Under the pieces are notes generated by a model. The model was not told the DNA's origin. It did no database searches and was given only the letters and a program-made list of their open reading frames with translations. Below are positions 13,720-28,300 of a stretch of 64,000 nt of DNA, one piece after another (the stretch's first letter is position 1; each line of letters opens with the position of its first letter). Source of the DNA: Loxodes magnus (taxonomy: Eukaryota; Ciliophora; Karyorelictea; Loxodida; Loxodidae); assembly GCA_946699065.1 (NCBI GenBank), contig CAMPDV010002158.1:1-64000 (forward strand), written 5' to 3'. The translations under genes and the position numbers were made by a program.

Positions 13720-15094
13720 CTTTACTTCTTCACTTTTCTAAATACTTATAACTTCTCAAAGCATACTCCTTTAAACTGAAACGCTACTTTCTCTTCTTAC
13801 TTTACTTCTTCACTTTTCTAAATACTTATTACTTCTCAAAGCATGCTCCTTAAAGCTGAAATTCTATCTTCTTTTCTTACTTTACATCTTCACTTTTCTA
13901 AATACTTATTACTTCTCAAAGCATACTCCATAAAACTGAAATTCTACCTTCTTTTCTTACTTTACTTCTTCACTTTTCTAAATTCTTATTACTTCTCAAA
14001 GCATACTCCTTTAAACTGAAACGCTACTTTCTCTTCTTACTTTACTTCTTCACTTTTCTAAATACTTATTACTTATCAAAGCATGCTCCTTAAAACTGAA
14101 ATTCTATTTTCTTTTCTTACTTACTTCTTCGCTTTTCAAAATACTTATTACTTCTCAAAGCATACTACTTAAAACTGAAATTCTATCTTCTTTTCTTAAC
14201 TTACTTCTTCACTTTTCTAAATACTTAATACTTCTCAAAGCATACTACTTAAAACTGAAATTCTATCTTTTTTTCTTACTTTACTTCTTCATTCTTCTAA
14301 ATACTTATTACTTCTCAAAGCATACTCCATAATACTGAAACTCTATTTTCTTTTCTTACTTTACTTCTTCACTTTTCTAAATACTTATTACTTATCAAAG
14401 CATACTCCATAATACTGAAACTCTATTTTCTTTTCTTACTTTACTTCTTCACTTTTCTAAATACTTATTACTTATCAAAGCATGCTCCTTAAAACTGAAA
14501 TTCTATCTTTCTCTTCTTACTTTACTTCTTCGCTTTTCTAAATACTTATTACTTCTCAAAGCATACTCCTTAAAACTGAAATTCTATTTTCTTTTCTTAC
14601 TTACTTCTTCGCTTTTCTAAATACTTATTACTTCTCAAAGCATACTCCTTTAAACTTAAAATCTATCTTCTCTTCTTACTTTACTTCTTCACTTTTCTAA
14701 ATACTTATTACTTCTCAAATCATACTCCTTAAAACTGAAATTCTATCTTCTTTTCTTACTTTACTTCTTCACTTTTCTAAATACTTATAACTTCTCAAAG
14801 CATACTACTTAAAACTGAAATTATATCTTCTTTTCTTAACTTACTTCTTCACTTTTCTAAATACTTAATACTTCTCAAAGCATACTACTTAAAACTGAAA
14901 ATCTATTTTCTTTTCTTACTTACTTCTTCGCTTTTCAAAATACTTATTACTTCTCAAAGCATACTACTTAAAACTGAAATTCTATCTTCTTTTCTTAACT
15001 TACTTCTTCACTTTTCTAAATACTTAATACTTCTCAAAGCATACTACTTAAAACTGAAATTCTACCTTCTTTTCTTACTTTACTTCTTCACTTT
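13720..15094 (+). repeat. Mosaic satellite region without clear HOR
   Basis: Ordinary monomers of classes A, C, D, E and G in no period I could follow. It contains a variant seen repeatedly further right, CTTCATTCTTCTAAATAC, and a monomer with one extra base (CTATCTTTCTCTTC near 14,505). No gene or foreign insertion is visible. Confidence 0.65.
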
Positions 15095-17735
15095 TCTAAA
15101 TACTTATTACTTCTCAAAGCATACTCCTTTAAACTGAAACGCTACTTTCTCTTCTTACTTTACTTCTTCACTTTTCTAAATACTTAATTACTTATCAAAG
15201 CATGCTCATTAAAACTGAAATTCTATTTTCTTTTCTTACTTACTTCTTCATTTTTCTAAATACTTATTACTTCTCAAAGCATACTACTTAAAACTGAAAT
15301 TCTATCTTTTTTTCTTACTTTACTTCTTCATTCTTCTAAATACTTATTACTTCTCAAAGCATACTCCTTAAAACTGAAATTCTACCTTCTTTTCTTACTT
15401 TACTTCTTCACTTTTCTAAATACTTATTACTTCTCAAAGCATACTCCTTTAAACTGAAACGCTACTTTCTCTTCTTACTTTACTTCTTCACTTTTCTAAA
15501 TACTTAATACTTCTCAAAGCATACTCCTTAAAACTGAAATTCTACTTTCTCTTCTTACTTTACTTCTTCGCTTTTCTAAATACTTATTACTTCTCAAAGC
15601 ATACTACTTAAAACTGAAATTCTATCTTCTTTTCTTACTTACTTCTTCGCTTTTCTAAATACTTATTACTTCTCAAAGCATACTCCTTTAAACTTAAAAT
15701 CTATCTTCTCTTCTTACTTTACTTCTTCACTTTTCTAAATACTTATTACTTCTCAAATCATACTCCTTAAAACTGAAATTCTATCTTCTTTTCTTACTTT
15801 ACTTCTTCACTTTTCTAAATACTTATAACTTCTCAAAGCATACTCCATAAAACTGAAATTCTACCTTCTTTTCTTACTTTACTTCTTCACTTTTCTAAAT
15901 ACTTAATACTTCTCAAAGCATACTACTTAAAACTGAAAATCTATTTTCTTTTCTTACTTACTTCTTCGCTTTTCAAAATACTTATTACTTCTCAAAGCAT
16001 ACTACTTAAAACTGAAATTCTATCTTCTTTTCTTAACTTACTTCTTCACTTTTCTAAATACTTAATACTTCTCAAAGCATACTACTTAAAACTGAAATTC
16101 TACCTTCTTTTCTTACTTTACTTCTTCACTTTTCTAAATACTTATTACTTCTCAAAGCATACTCCTTTAAACTGAAATTCTACCTTCTTTTCTTACTTTA
16201 CTTCTTCACTTTTCTAAATACTTATAACTTCTCAAAGCATACTCCTTTAAACTGAAACGCTACTTTCTCTTCTTACTTTACTTCTTCACTTTTCTAAATA
16301 CTTAATTACTTATCAAAGCATGCTCATTAAAACTGAAATTCTATTTTCTTTTCTTACTTACTTCTTCATTTTTCTAAATACTTATTACTTCTCAAAGCAT
16401 ACTACTTAAAACTGAAATTCTATCTTTTTTTCTTACTTTACTTCTTCATTCTTCTAAATACTTATTACTTCTCAAAGCATACTCCTTAAAACTGAAATTC
16501 TACCTTCTTTTCTTACTTTACTTCTTCACTTTTCTAAATACTTATTACTTCTCAAAGCATACTCCTTTAAACTGAAACGCTACTTTCTCTTCTTACTTTA
16601 CTTCTTCACTTTTCTAAATACTTAATACTTCTCAAAGCATACTCCTTAAAACTGAAATTCTACTTTCTCTTCTTACTTTACTTCTTCGCTTTTCTAAATA
16701 CTTATTACTTCTCAAAGCATACTACTTAAAACTGAAATTCTATCTTCTTTTCTTACTTACTTCTTCGCTTTTCTAAATACTTATTACTTCTCAAAGCATA
16801 CTCCTTTAAACTTAAAATCTATCTTCTCTTCTTACTTTACTTCTTCACTTTTCTAAATACTTATTACTTCTCAAATCATACTCCTTAAAACTGAAATTCT
16901 ATCTTCTTTTCTTACTTTACTTCTTCACTTTTCTAAATACTTATAACTTCTCAAAGCATACTCCATAAAACTGAAATTCTACCTTCTTTTCTTACTTTAC
17001 TTCTTCACTTTTCTAAATACTTAATACTTCTCAAAGCATACTACTTAAAACTGAAAATCTATTTTCTTTTCTTACTTACTTCTTCGCTTTTCAAAATACT
17101 TATTACTTCTCAAAGCATACTACTTAAAACTGAAATTCTATCTTCTTTTCTTAACTTACTTCTTCACTTTTCTAAATACTTAATACTTCTCAAAGCATAC
17201 TACTTAAAACTGAAATTCTACCTTCTTTTCTTACTTTACTTCTTCACTTTTCTAAATACTTATTACTTCTCAAAGCATACTCCTTTAAACTGAAATTCTA
17301 CCTTCTTTTCTTACTTTACTTCTTCACTTTTCTAAATACTTATAACTTCTCAAAGCATACTCCTTTAAACTGAAACGCTACTTTCTCTTCTTACTTTACT
17401 TCTTCACTTTTCTAAATACTTAATTACTTATCAAAGCATGCTCATTAAAACTGAAATTCTATTTTCTTTTCTTACTTACTTCTTCATTTTTCTAAATACT
17501 TATTACTTCTCAAAGCATACTACTTAAAACTGAAATTCTATCTTTTTTTCTTACTTTACTTCTTCATTCTTCTAAATACTTATTACTTCTCAAAGCATAC
17601 TCCATAAAACTGAAATTCTACCTTCTTTTCTTACTTTACTTCTTCACTTTTCTAAATACTTATTACTTCTCAAAGCATACTCCTTTAAACTGAAACGCTA
17701 CTTTCTCTTCTTACTTTACTTCTTCACTTTTCTAA
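15095..17735 (+). repeat. 1,118-bp higher-order repeat (14 monomers)
   Basis: A class D variant with GCATGCTCATT lies at 15,201, 16,319 and 17,437, exactly 1,118 bp apart. Around it the order of monomers is the same in each copy: A before, then CTTCATTCTTCTAAATAC, A, a TCTACTTTCTC monomer, 79-bp CGC, G, CAAATCATACT, and CTTTTCAAAATAC. Between copies 1 and 2, upstream of the marker, the shift is 1,038, so copy 1 lacks one monomer there. The third copy is partial and ends near 17,735. 1,118 is 14 x 80 minus 2, reflecting two 79-bp units. Confidence 0.85.
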
Positions 17736-20535
17736 ATACTTAATTACTTATCAAAGCATGCTCATTAAAACTGAAATTCTATTTTCTTTTCTTACTTACT
17801 TCTTCGCTTTTCTAAATACTTATTACTTCTCAAAGCATACTACTTAAAACTGAAATTCTATCTTCTTTTCTTAACTTACTTCTTCACTTTTCTAAATACT
17901 TAATACTTCTCAAAGCATACTACTTAAAACTGAAATTCTACCTTCTTTTCTTACTTTACTTCTTCATTCTTCTAAATACTTATTACTTCTCAAAGCATAC
18001 TACTTAAAACTGAAATTCTACCTTCTATTCTTACTTTACTTCTTCACCTTTCTAAATACTTAATACTACTCAAAGCATACTACTTAAAACTGAAATTCTA
18101 TCTTCTTTTCTTACTTTACTTCTTCACTTTTCTAAATACTTATAACTTCTCAAAGCATACTCCTTAAAACTGAAATTATATCTTCTTTTCTTAACTTACT
18201 TCTTCACTTTTCTAAATACTTAATACTTCTCAAAGCATACTACTTAAAACTGAAAATCTATTTTCTTTTCTTACTTACTTCTTCGCTTTTCAAAATACTT
18301 ATTACTTCTCGAAGCATACTCCTTAAAACTGAAATTCTATCTTCTTTTCTTAACTTACTTCTTCACTTTTCTAAATACTTAATACTTCTCAAAGCATACT
18401 ACTTAAAACTGAAATTCTATCTTTTTTTCTTACTTTACTTCTTCATTCTTCTAAATACTTATTACTTCTCAAAGCATACTCCTTAAAACTGAAATTCTAC
18501 CTTCTATTCTTACTTTACTTCTTCACTTTTCTAAATACTTAATACTTCTCAAAGCATACTACTTAAAACTGAAAATCTATTTTCTTTTCTTACTTACTTC
18601 TTCGCTTTTCAAAATACTTATTACTTCTCAAAGCATACTACTTAAAACTGAAATTCTATATTCTTTTCTTAACTTACTTCTTCACTTTTCTAAATACTTA
18701 ATACTTCTAAAATCATACTACTTAAAACTTAAAATCTATCTTCTCTTCTTACTTTACATCTTCACTTTTCTAAATACTTATTACTTATCAAAGCATACTC
18801 CATAAAACTGAAATTCTACCTTCTTTTCTTACTTTACTTCTTCACTTTTCTAAATACTTATAACTTCTCAAAGCATACTCCTTAAAACTGAAATTATATC
18901 TTCTTTTCTTAACTTACTTCTTCACTTTTCTAAATACTTAATACTTCTCAAAGCATACTACTTAAAACTGAAAATCTATTTTCTTTTCTTACTTACTTCT
19001 TCGCTTTTCAAAATACTTATTACTTCTCAAAGCATACTACTTAAAACTGAAATTCTATCTTCTTTTCTTAACTTACTTCTTCACTTTTCTAAATACTTAT
19101 TACTTCTCAAAGCATACTACTTAAAACTGAAATTCTACCTTCTTTTCTTACTTTACTTCTTCACTTTTCTAAATACTTATTACTTCTCAAAGCATACTCC
19201 TTTAAACTGAAACGCTACTTTCTCTTCTTACTTTACTTCTTCACTTTTCTAAATACTTATTACTTCTCAAAGCATACTACTTAAAACTGAAATTCTACTT
19301 TCTCTTCTTACTTTACTTCTTCGCTTTTCTAAATACTTATTACTTCTCAAAGCATACTACTTAAAACTGAAATTCTATCTTTTTTTCTTACTTTACTTCT
19401 TCATTCTTCTAAATACTTATTACTTCTCAAAGCATACTCCATAAAACTGAAATTCTACCTTCTTTTCTTACTTTACTTCTTCACTTTTCTAAATACTTAT
19501 TACTTCTCAAAGCATACTCCTTAAAACTGAAATTCTACCTTCTTTTCTTACTTTACTTATTCACTTTTCTAAATACTTATTACTTATCAAAGCATGCTCC
19601 TTAAAACTGAAATTCTATCTTCTATTCTTACTTTACATCTTCACTTTTCTAAATACTTATTACTTCTCAAAGCATACTCCTTAAAACTGAAATTCTACCT
19701 TCTATTCTTACTTTACTTCTTCACTTTTCTAAATACTTAATACTTCTCAAAGCATACTACTTAAAACTGAAAATCTATTTTCTTTTCTTACTTACTTCTT
19801 CGCTTTTCAAAATACTTATTACTTCTCAAAGCATACTCCATAAAACTGAAATTCTACCTTCTTTTCTTACTTTACTTCTTCACTTTTCTAAATACTTATT
19901 ACTTCTCAAAGCATACTCCTTTAAACTGAAACGCTACTTTCTCTTCTTACTTTACTTCTTCACTTTTCTAAATACTTAATTACTTCTCAAAGCATACTCC
20001 TTTAAACTGAAACGCTACTTTCTCTTCTTACTTTACTTCTTCACTTTTCTAAATACTTAATTACTTATCAAAGCATGCTCATTAAAACTGAAATTCTATT
20101 TTCTTTTCTTACTTACTTCTTCGCTTTTCTAAATACTTATTACTTCTCAAAGCATACTACTTAAAACTGAAATTCTATCTTCTTTTCTTAACTTACTTCT
20201 TCACTTTTCTAAATACTTAATACTTCTCAAAGCATACTACTTAAAACTGAAATTCTACCTTCTTTTCTTACTTTACTTCTTCATTCTTCTAAATACTTAT
20301 TACTTCTCAAAGCATACTACTTAAAACTGAAATTCTACCTTCTATTCTTACTTTACTTCTTCACCTTTCTAAATACTTAATACTACTCAAAGCATACTAC
20401 TTAAAACTGAAATTCTATCTTCTTTTCTTACTTTACTTCTTCACTTTTCTAAATACTTATAACTTCTCAAAGCATACTCCTTAAAACTGAAATTATATCT
20501 TCTTTTCTTAACTTACTTCTTCACTTTTCTAAATA
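17665..20535 (+). repeat. Higher-order duplication, 2,317-bp shift
   Basis: Bases 17,665-18,218 match 19,982-20,535. The GCATGCTCATT marker (17,757 and 20,074) and the CACCTTTCT marker followed by TACTACTC (18,045 and 20,362) are both 2,317 bp apart. The region between, 18,219-19,981, is mixed satellite. It includes a block around TATATTC (18,657) that is re-used at 23,611, 25,447 and 33,273. Confidence 0.8.
18540..18960 (+). repeat. Re-used TATATTC block, copy 1 of 4
   Basis: The series is an AAAATCTATT monomer on an ACTACTT backbone, CTTTTCAAAATAC, ATTCTATATTC, TTAACTTAC, CTAAAATCATACT with AAACTTAAAATC, TTTACATCTTC, then TATAACTTCTC with AATTATATC. It recurs near 23,500-23,900, 25,335-25,760 and 33,180-33,530 in the same order. 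The block is about five monomers long and sits in different surroundings each time. Confidence 0.7.
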
Positions 20536-20989
20536 CTTATTACTTATCAAAGCATACTCCATAAAACTGAAATTCTACCTTCTTTTCTTACTTTACTTCT
20601 TCACTTTTCTAAATACTTAATACTTCTCAAAGCATACTACTTAAAACTGAAATTCTATCTTCTTTTCTTAACTTACTTCTTCACTTTTCTAAATACTTAA
20701 TACTTCTCAAAGCATACTACTTAAAACTGAAAATCTATTTTCTTTTCTTACTTACTTCTTCGCTTTTCAAAATACTTATTACTTCTCAAAGCATACTACT
20801 TAAAACTGAAATTCTATCTTCTTTTCTTAACTTACTTCTTCACTTTTCTAAATACTTAATACTTCTCAAAGCATACTACTTAAAACTGAAATTCTATCTT
20901 CTTTTCTTAACTTACTTCTTCACTTTTCTAAATACTTAATACTTCTCAAAGCATACTACTTAAAACTGAAATTCTATCTTTTTTTCTTA

Positions 20990-23900
20990 CTTTACTTCTT
21001 CATTCTTCTAAATACTTATTACTTCTCAAAGCATACTCCTTAAAACTGAAATTCTACCTTCTATTCTTACTTTACTTCTTCACCTTTCTAAATACTTAAT
21101 ACTACTCAAAGCATACTACTTAATTCTGAAATTCTATTTTCTCTTCTTAATCCACTTCTTCACTTTTCTAAATACTTAATACTTCTCAAAGCATACTACT
21201 TAAAACTGAAATTCTATCTTTTTTTCTTACTTACTTCTTCGCTTTTCTAAATACTTATTACTTATCAAAGCATGCTCCTTAAAACTGAAATTCTATTTTC
21301 TTTTCTTACTTTACTTCTTCACTTTTCTAAATACTTATTACTTCTCAAAGCATACTCCTTAAAACTGAAATTCTATCTTCTTTTCTTAACTTACTTCTTC
21401 ACTTTTCTAAATACTTAATACTTCTCAAAGCATACTACTTAAAACTGAAATTCTATCTTTTTTTCTTACTTTACTTCTTCATTCTTCTAAATACTTATTA
21501 CTTCTCAAAGCATACTCCTTAAAACTGAAATTCTACCTTCTATTCTTACTTTACTTCTTCACTTTTCTAAATACTTAATACTTCTCAAAGCATACTACTT
21601 AAAACTGAAAATCTATTTTCCTTTCTTACTTTACTTCTTCACTTTTCTAAATACTTATTACTTCTCAAAGCATACTACTTAAAACTGAAATTCTATATTC
21701 TTTTCTTACTTTACTTATTCACTTTTCTAAATACTTAATACTTCTAAAATCATACTCCTTTAAACTTAAAATCTATCTTCTCTTCTTACTTTACTTCTTC
21801 ACTTTTCTAAATACTTATTACTTCTCAAAGCATACTACTTAAAACTGAAATTCTATCTTCTTTTCTTACTTTACTTCAGACTTTTCTAAATACTTAATAC
21901 TTCTCAAAGCATACTACTTAAAACTGAAATTCTATCTTTTTTTCTTACTTACTTCTTCGCTTTTCTAAATACTTATTACTTCTCAAAGCATACTCCTTAA
22001 AACTGAAATTATATCTTCTTTTCTTACTTTACTTCTTCACTTTTCTAAATACTTATTACTTCTCAAAGCATACTACTAAATATTTAAATTCTATCTTCTC
22101 TTCTTAATCCACTTCTTCACTTTTCTAAATACTTATTACTTCTCAAAGCATACTCCTTTAAACTGAAACGCTACTTTCTCTTCTTACTTTACTTCTTCAC
22201 TTTTCTAAATACTTATTACTTCTCAAAGCATACTCCTTTAAACTGAAAATCTATTTTCTTTTCTTACTTTACTTCTTCACTTTTCTAAATACTTATTACT
22301 TCTCGAAGCATACTCCATAATACTGAAACTTTATTTTCTTTTCTTACTTTACTTCTTCACTTTTCTAAATACTTATTACTTATCAAAGCATGCTCCTTAA
22401 AACTGAAATTCTATTTTCTTTTCTTGATTACTTCTTCGCTTTTCTAAATACTTATTACTTCTCAAAGCATACTCCTTTAAACTGAAAATTTATCTTCTCT
22501 TCTTACTTTACTTCTTCACTTTTCTAAATACTTAATTACTTCTCAAAGCATACTACTTAAAACTGAAATTCTATCTTCTTTTCTTACTTTACTTCTTCAC
22601 TTTTCTAAATACTTATTACTTCTCAAAGCATACTCCTTTAAACTGAAACGTTACTTTCTCTTCTTACTTTACTTCTTCACTTTTCTAAATACTTAATTAC
22701 TTCTCAAAGCATACTACTTAAAACTGAAATTCTATCTTCTTTTCTTAACTTACTTCTTCACTTTTCTAAATACTTATTACTTATCAAAGCATGCTCCTTA
22801 AAACTGAAATTCTATCTTCTTTTCTTAACTTACTTCTTCACTTTTCTAAATACTTATTACTTCTCAAAGCATACTCCTTTAAACTGAAACGCTACTTTCT
22901 CTTCTTACTTTACTTCTTCACTTTTCTAAATACTTATTACTTCTCAAAGCATACTCCTTTAAACTGAAAATCTATTTTCTTTTCTTACTTTACTTCTTCA
23001 CTTTTCTAAATACTTATTACTTCTCGAAGCATACTCCATAATACTGAAACTCTATTTTCTTTTCTTACTTTACTTCTTCACTTTTCTAAATACTTATTAC
23101 TTATCAAAGCATGCTCCTTAAAACTGAAATTCTATTTTCTTTTCTTGATTACTTCTTCGCTTTTCTAAATACTTATTACTTCTCAAAGCATACTACTTAA
23201 AACTGAAATTCTATCTTCTTTTCTTACTTTACTTATTCACTTTTCTAAATACTTATTACTTCTCAAAGCATACTACTTAAAACTGAAATTCTATCTTCTA
23301 TTCTTACTTTACATCTTCACTTTTCTAAATACTTATTACTTCTCAAAGCATACTCCTTTAAACTGAAATTCTATCTTTTTTTCTTACTTTACTTCTTCAT
23401 TCTTCTAAATACTTATTACTTCTCAAAGCATACTCCTTAAAACTGAAATTCTACCTTCTATTCTTACTTTACTTCTTCACTTTTCTAAATACTTATTACT
23501 TCTCAAAGCATACTACTTAAAACTGAAAATCTATTTTCTTTTCTTACTTACTTCTTCGCTTTTCAAAATACTTATTACTTCTCAAAGCATACTACTTAAA
23601 ACTGAAATTCTATATTCTTTTCTTAACTTACTTCTTCACTTTTCTAAATACTTAATACTTCTAAAATCATACTACTTAAAACTTAAAATCTATCTTCTCT
23701 TCTTACTTTACATCTTCACTTTTCTAAATACTTATTACTTATCAAAGCATACTCCATAAAACTGAAATTCTACCTTCTTTTCTTACTTTACTTCTTCACT
23801 TTTCTAAATACTTATAACTTCTCAAAGCATACTCCTTAAAACTGAAATTATATCTTCTTTTCTTAACTTACTTCTTCACTTTTCTAAATACTTATTACTT

Positions 23901-25374
23901 CTCAAAGCATACTACTTAATATTTAAATTCTATCTTCTCTTCTTAATCCACTTCTTCACTTTTCTAAATACTTATTACTTCTCAAAGCATACTCCTTTAA
24001 ACTGAAATTCTATCTTCTTTTCTTAACTTACTTCTTCACTTTTCTAAATACTTAATACTTCTCAAAGCATACTACTTAAAACTGAAATTCTACCTTCTTT
24101 TCTTACTTTACTTCTTCACTTTTCTAAATACTTATTACTTCTCAAAGCATACTCCTTTAAACTGAAACGCTACTTTCTCTTCTTACTTTACTTCTTCACT
24201 TTTCTAAATACTTATTACTTCTCAAAGCATACTACTTAAAACTGAAATTCTATCTTCTTTTCTTAACTTACTTCTTCACTTTTCTAAATACTTAATACTT
24301 CTCAAAGCATACTACTTAAAACTGAAATTCTATCTTTTTTTCTTACTTTACTTCTTCATTCTTCTAAATACTTATTACTTCTCAAAGCATACTCCATAAA
24401 ACTGAAATTCTACCTTCTTTTCTTACTTTACTTCTTCACTTTTCTAAATACTTATTACTTCTCAAAGCATACTCCATAAAACTGAAATTCTACCTTCTTT
24501 TCTTACTTTACTTCTTCACTTTTCTAAATACTTATTACTTATCAAAGCATGCTCCTTAAAACTGAAATTCTATTTTCTTTTCTTACTTACTTCTTCGCTT
24601 TTCAAAATACTTATTACTTCTCAAAGCATACTACTTAAAACTGAAATTCTATCTTCTTTTCTTAACTTACTTCTTCACTTTTCTAAATACTTAATACTTC
24701 TCAAAGCATACTCCTTAAAACTGAAATTCTACCTTCTTTTCTTACTTTACTTCTTCATTCTTCTAAATACTTATTACTTCTCAAAGCATACTCCTTAAAA
24801 CTGAAATTCTACCTTCTATTCTTACTTTACTTCTTCACCTTTCTAAATACTTAATACTACTCAAAGCATACTACTTAATTCTGAAATTCTATTTTCTCTT
24901 CTTAATCCACTTCTTCACTTTTCTAAATACTTAATACTTCTCAAAGCATACTACTTAAAACTGAAATTCTATCTTTTTTTCTTACTTACTTCTTCGCTTT
25001 TCTAAATACTTATTACTTATCAAAGCATGCTCCTTAAAACTGAAATTCTATTTTCTTTTCTTACTTTACTTCTTCACTTTTCTAAATACTTATTACTTCT
25101 CAAAGCATACTCCTTAAAACTGAATTCTATCTTCTTTTCTTAACTTACTTCTTCACTTTTCTAAATACTTAATACTTCTCAAAGCATACTACTTAAAACT
25201 GAAATTCTATCTTTTTTTCTTACTTTACTTCTTCATTCTTCTAAATACTTATTACTTCTCAAAGCATACTCCTTAAAACTGAAATTCTACCTTCTATTCT
25301 TACTTTACTTCTTCACTTTTCTAAATACTTAATACTTCTCAAAGCATACTACTTAAAACTGAAAATCTATTTTC
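20990..25374 (+). repeat. Higher-order duplication, 3,755-bp shift
   Basis: Bases 20,990-21,620 match 24,745-25,374. CACCTTTCT with TACTACTC and TTAATTCTGAAATTC lies at 21,081 and 24,836. A one-base deletion in the right copy (CTGAATTC near 25,122, creating an EcoRI site) changes the shift to 3,754 afterwards. The middle, 21,621-24,744, is mixed satellite that includes the left copy of the 6,071-bp duplication. Confidence 0.75.
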
Positions 25375-28300
25375 TTTTCTTACTTACTTCTTCGCTTTTC
25401 AAAATACTTATTACTTCTCAAAGCATACTACTTAAAACTGAAATTCTATATTCTTTTCTTAACTTACTTCTTCACTTTTCTAAATACTTAATACTTCTAA
25501 AATCATACTACTTAAAACTTAAAATCTATCTTCTCTTCTTACTTTACATCTTCACTTTTCTAAATACTTATTACTTATCAAAGCATACTCCATAAAACTG
25601 AAATTCTACCTTCTTTTCTTACTTTACTTCTTCACTTTTCTAAATACTTATAACTTCTCAAAGCATACTCCTTAAAACTGAAATTATATCTTCTTTTCTT
25701 AACTTACTTCTTCACTTTTCTAAATACTTAATACTTCTCAAAGCATACTACTTAAAACTGAAAATCTATTTTCTTTTCTTACTTACTTCTTCGCTTTTCA
25801 AAATACTTATTACTTCTCAAAGCATACTACTTAAAACTGAAATTCTATCTTCTTTTCTTAACTTACTTCTTCACTTTTCTAAATACTTAATACTTCTCAA
25901 AGCATAATACTTAAAACTGAAATTCTACCTTCTTTTCTTACTTTACTTCTTCACTTTTCTAAATACTTATTACTTCTCAAAGCATACTCCTTTAAACTGA
26001 AACGCTACTTTCTCTTCTTACTTTACTTCTTCACTTTTCTAAATACTTATTACTTCTCAAAGCATACTACTTAAAACTGAAATTCTATCTTCTTTTCTTA
26101 ACTTACTTCTTCACTTTTCTAAATACTTAATACTTCTCAAAGCATACTACTTAAAACTGAAATTCTATCTTTTTTTCTTACTTTACTTCTTCATTCTTCT
26201 AAATACTTATTACTTCTCAAAGCATACTCCATAAAACTGAAATTCTACCTTCTTTTCTTACTTTACTTCTTCACTTTTCTAAATACTTAATTACTTCTCA
26301 AAGCATACTACTTAAAACTGAAATTCTATCTTCTTTTCTTACTTTACTTATTCACTTTTCTAAATACTTATTACTTCTCAAAGCATACTCCATAAAACTG
26401 AAATTCTACCTTCTTTTCTTACTTTACTTCTTCACTTTTCTAAATACTTAATACTTCTCAAAGCATACTACTTAAAACTGAAATTCTATCTTTTTTTCTT
26501 ACTTTACTTCTTCATTCTTCTAAATACTTATTACTTCTCAAAGCATACTACTTAAAACTGAAATTCTACCTTCTTTTCTTAACTTACTTCTTCACTTTTC
26601 TAAATACTTATTACTTCTCAAAGCATAATACTTAAAACTGAAATTCTACCTTCTTTTCTTACTTTACTTCTTCACTTTTCTAAATACTTATTACTTCTCA
26701 AAGCATGCTCCTTAAAACTGAAATTCTATTTTCTTTTCTTACTTACTTCTTCGCTTTTCAAAATACTTATTACTTCTCAAAGCATACTACTTAAAACTGA
26801 AATTCTATCTTCTTTTCTTAACTTACTTCTTCACTTTTCTAAATACTTAATACTTCTCAAAGCATACTACTTAAAACTGAAATTCTATCTTTTTTTCTTA
26901 CTTTACTTCTTCATTCTTCTAAATACTTATTACTTCTCAAAGCATACTCCTTAAAACTGAAATTCTACCTTCTATTCTTACTTTACTTCTTCACCTTTCT
27001 AAATACTTAATACTACTCAAAGCATACTACTTAATTCTGAAATTCTATTTTCTCTTCTTAATCCACTTCTTCACTTTTCTAAATACTTAATACTTCTCAA
27101 AGCATACTACTTAAAACTGAAATTCTACCTTCTATTCTTACTTTACTTCTTCACTTTTCTAAATACTTAATACTTATCAAAGCATGCTCCTTAAAACTGA
27201 AATTCTATTTTCTTTTCTTACTTTACTTCTTCACTTTTCTAAATTCTTAATTACTTCTCAAAGCATGCTCCTTAAAACTGAAATTCTATCTTCTTTTCTT
27301 AACTTACTTCTTCACTTTTCTAAATACTTAATACTTCTCAAAGCATACTACTTAAAACTGAAATTCTATCTTTTTTTCTTACTTACTTCTTCGCTTTTCT
27401 AAATACTTATTACTTATCAAAGCATGCTCCTTAAAACTGAAATTCTACCTTCTATTCTTACTTTACTTCTTCACTTTTCTAAATACTTATTACTTCTCAA
27501 AGCATACTCCTTAAAACTGAAATTCTATCTTCTTTTCTTAACTTACTTCTTCACTTTTCTAAATACTTAATACTTCTCAAAGCATACTACTTAAAACTGA
27601 AATTCTATATTCTTTTCTTAACTTACTTCTTCACTTTTCTAAATACTTATTACTTATCAAAGCATGCTCCTTAAAACTGAAATTCTATTTTCTTTTCTTA
27701 CTTACTTCTTCGCTTTTCAAAATACTTATTACTTCTCAAAGCATACTCCTTAAAACTGAAATTCTATCTTCTTTTCTTACTTTACTTCTTCACTTTTCTA
27801 AATACTTATTACTTCTCAAAGCATACTCCTTTAAACTGAAAATCTATTTTCTTTTCTTACTTTACTTCTTCGCTTTTCTAAATACTTATTACTTCTCAAA
27901 GCATACTACTTAAAACTGAAATTCTATCTTCTTTTCTTACTTTACTTCAGACTTTTCTAAATACTTAATACTTCTCAAAGCATACTACTTAAAACTGAAA
28001 TTCTATCTTTTTTTCTTACTTACTTCTTCGCTTTTCTAAATACTTATTACTTCTCAAAGCATACTCCTTAAAACTGAAATTATATCTTCTTTTCTTACTT
28101 TACTTCTTCACTTTTCTAAATACTTATTACTTCTCAAAGCATACTACTTAATATTTAAATTCTATCTTCTCTTCTTAATCCACTTCTTCACTTTTCTAAA
28201 TACTTATTACTTCTCAAAGCATACTCCTTTAAACTGAAACGCTACTTTCTCTTCTTACTTTACTTCTTCACTTTTCTAAATACTTATTACTTCTCAAAGC

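Noticed and set aside
25110-25130. EcoRI site from CTGAATTC as a meaningful landmark
   Set aside because: It results from a single-base deletion in one monomer and marks only that copy.
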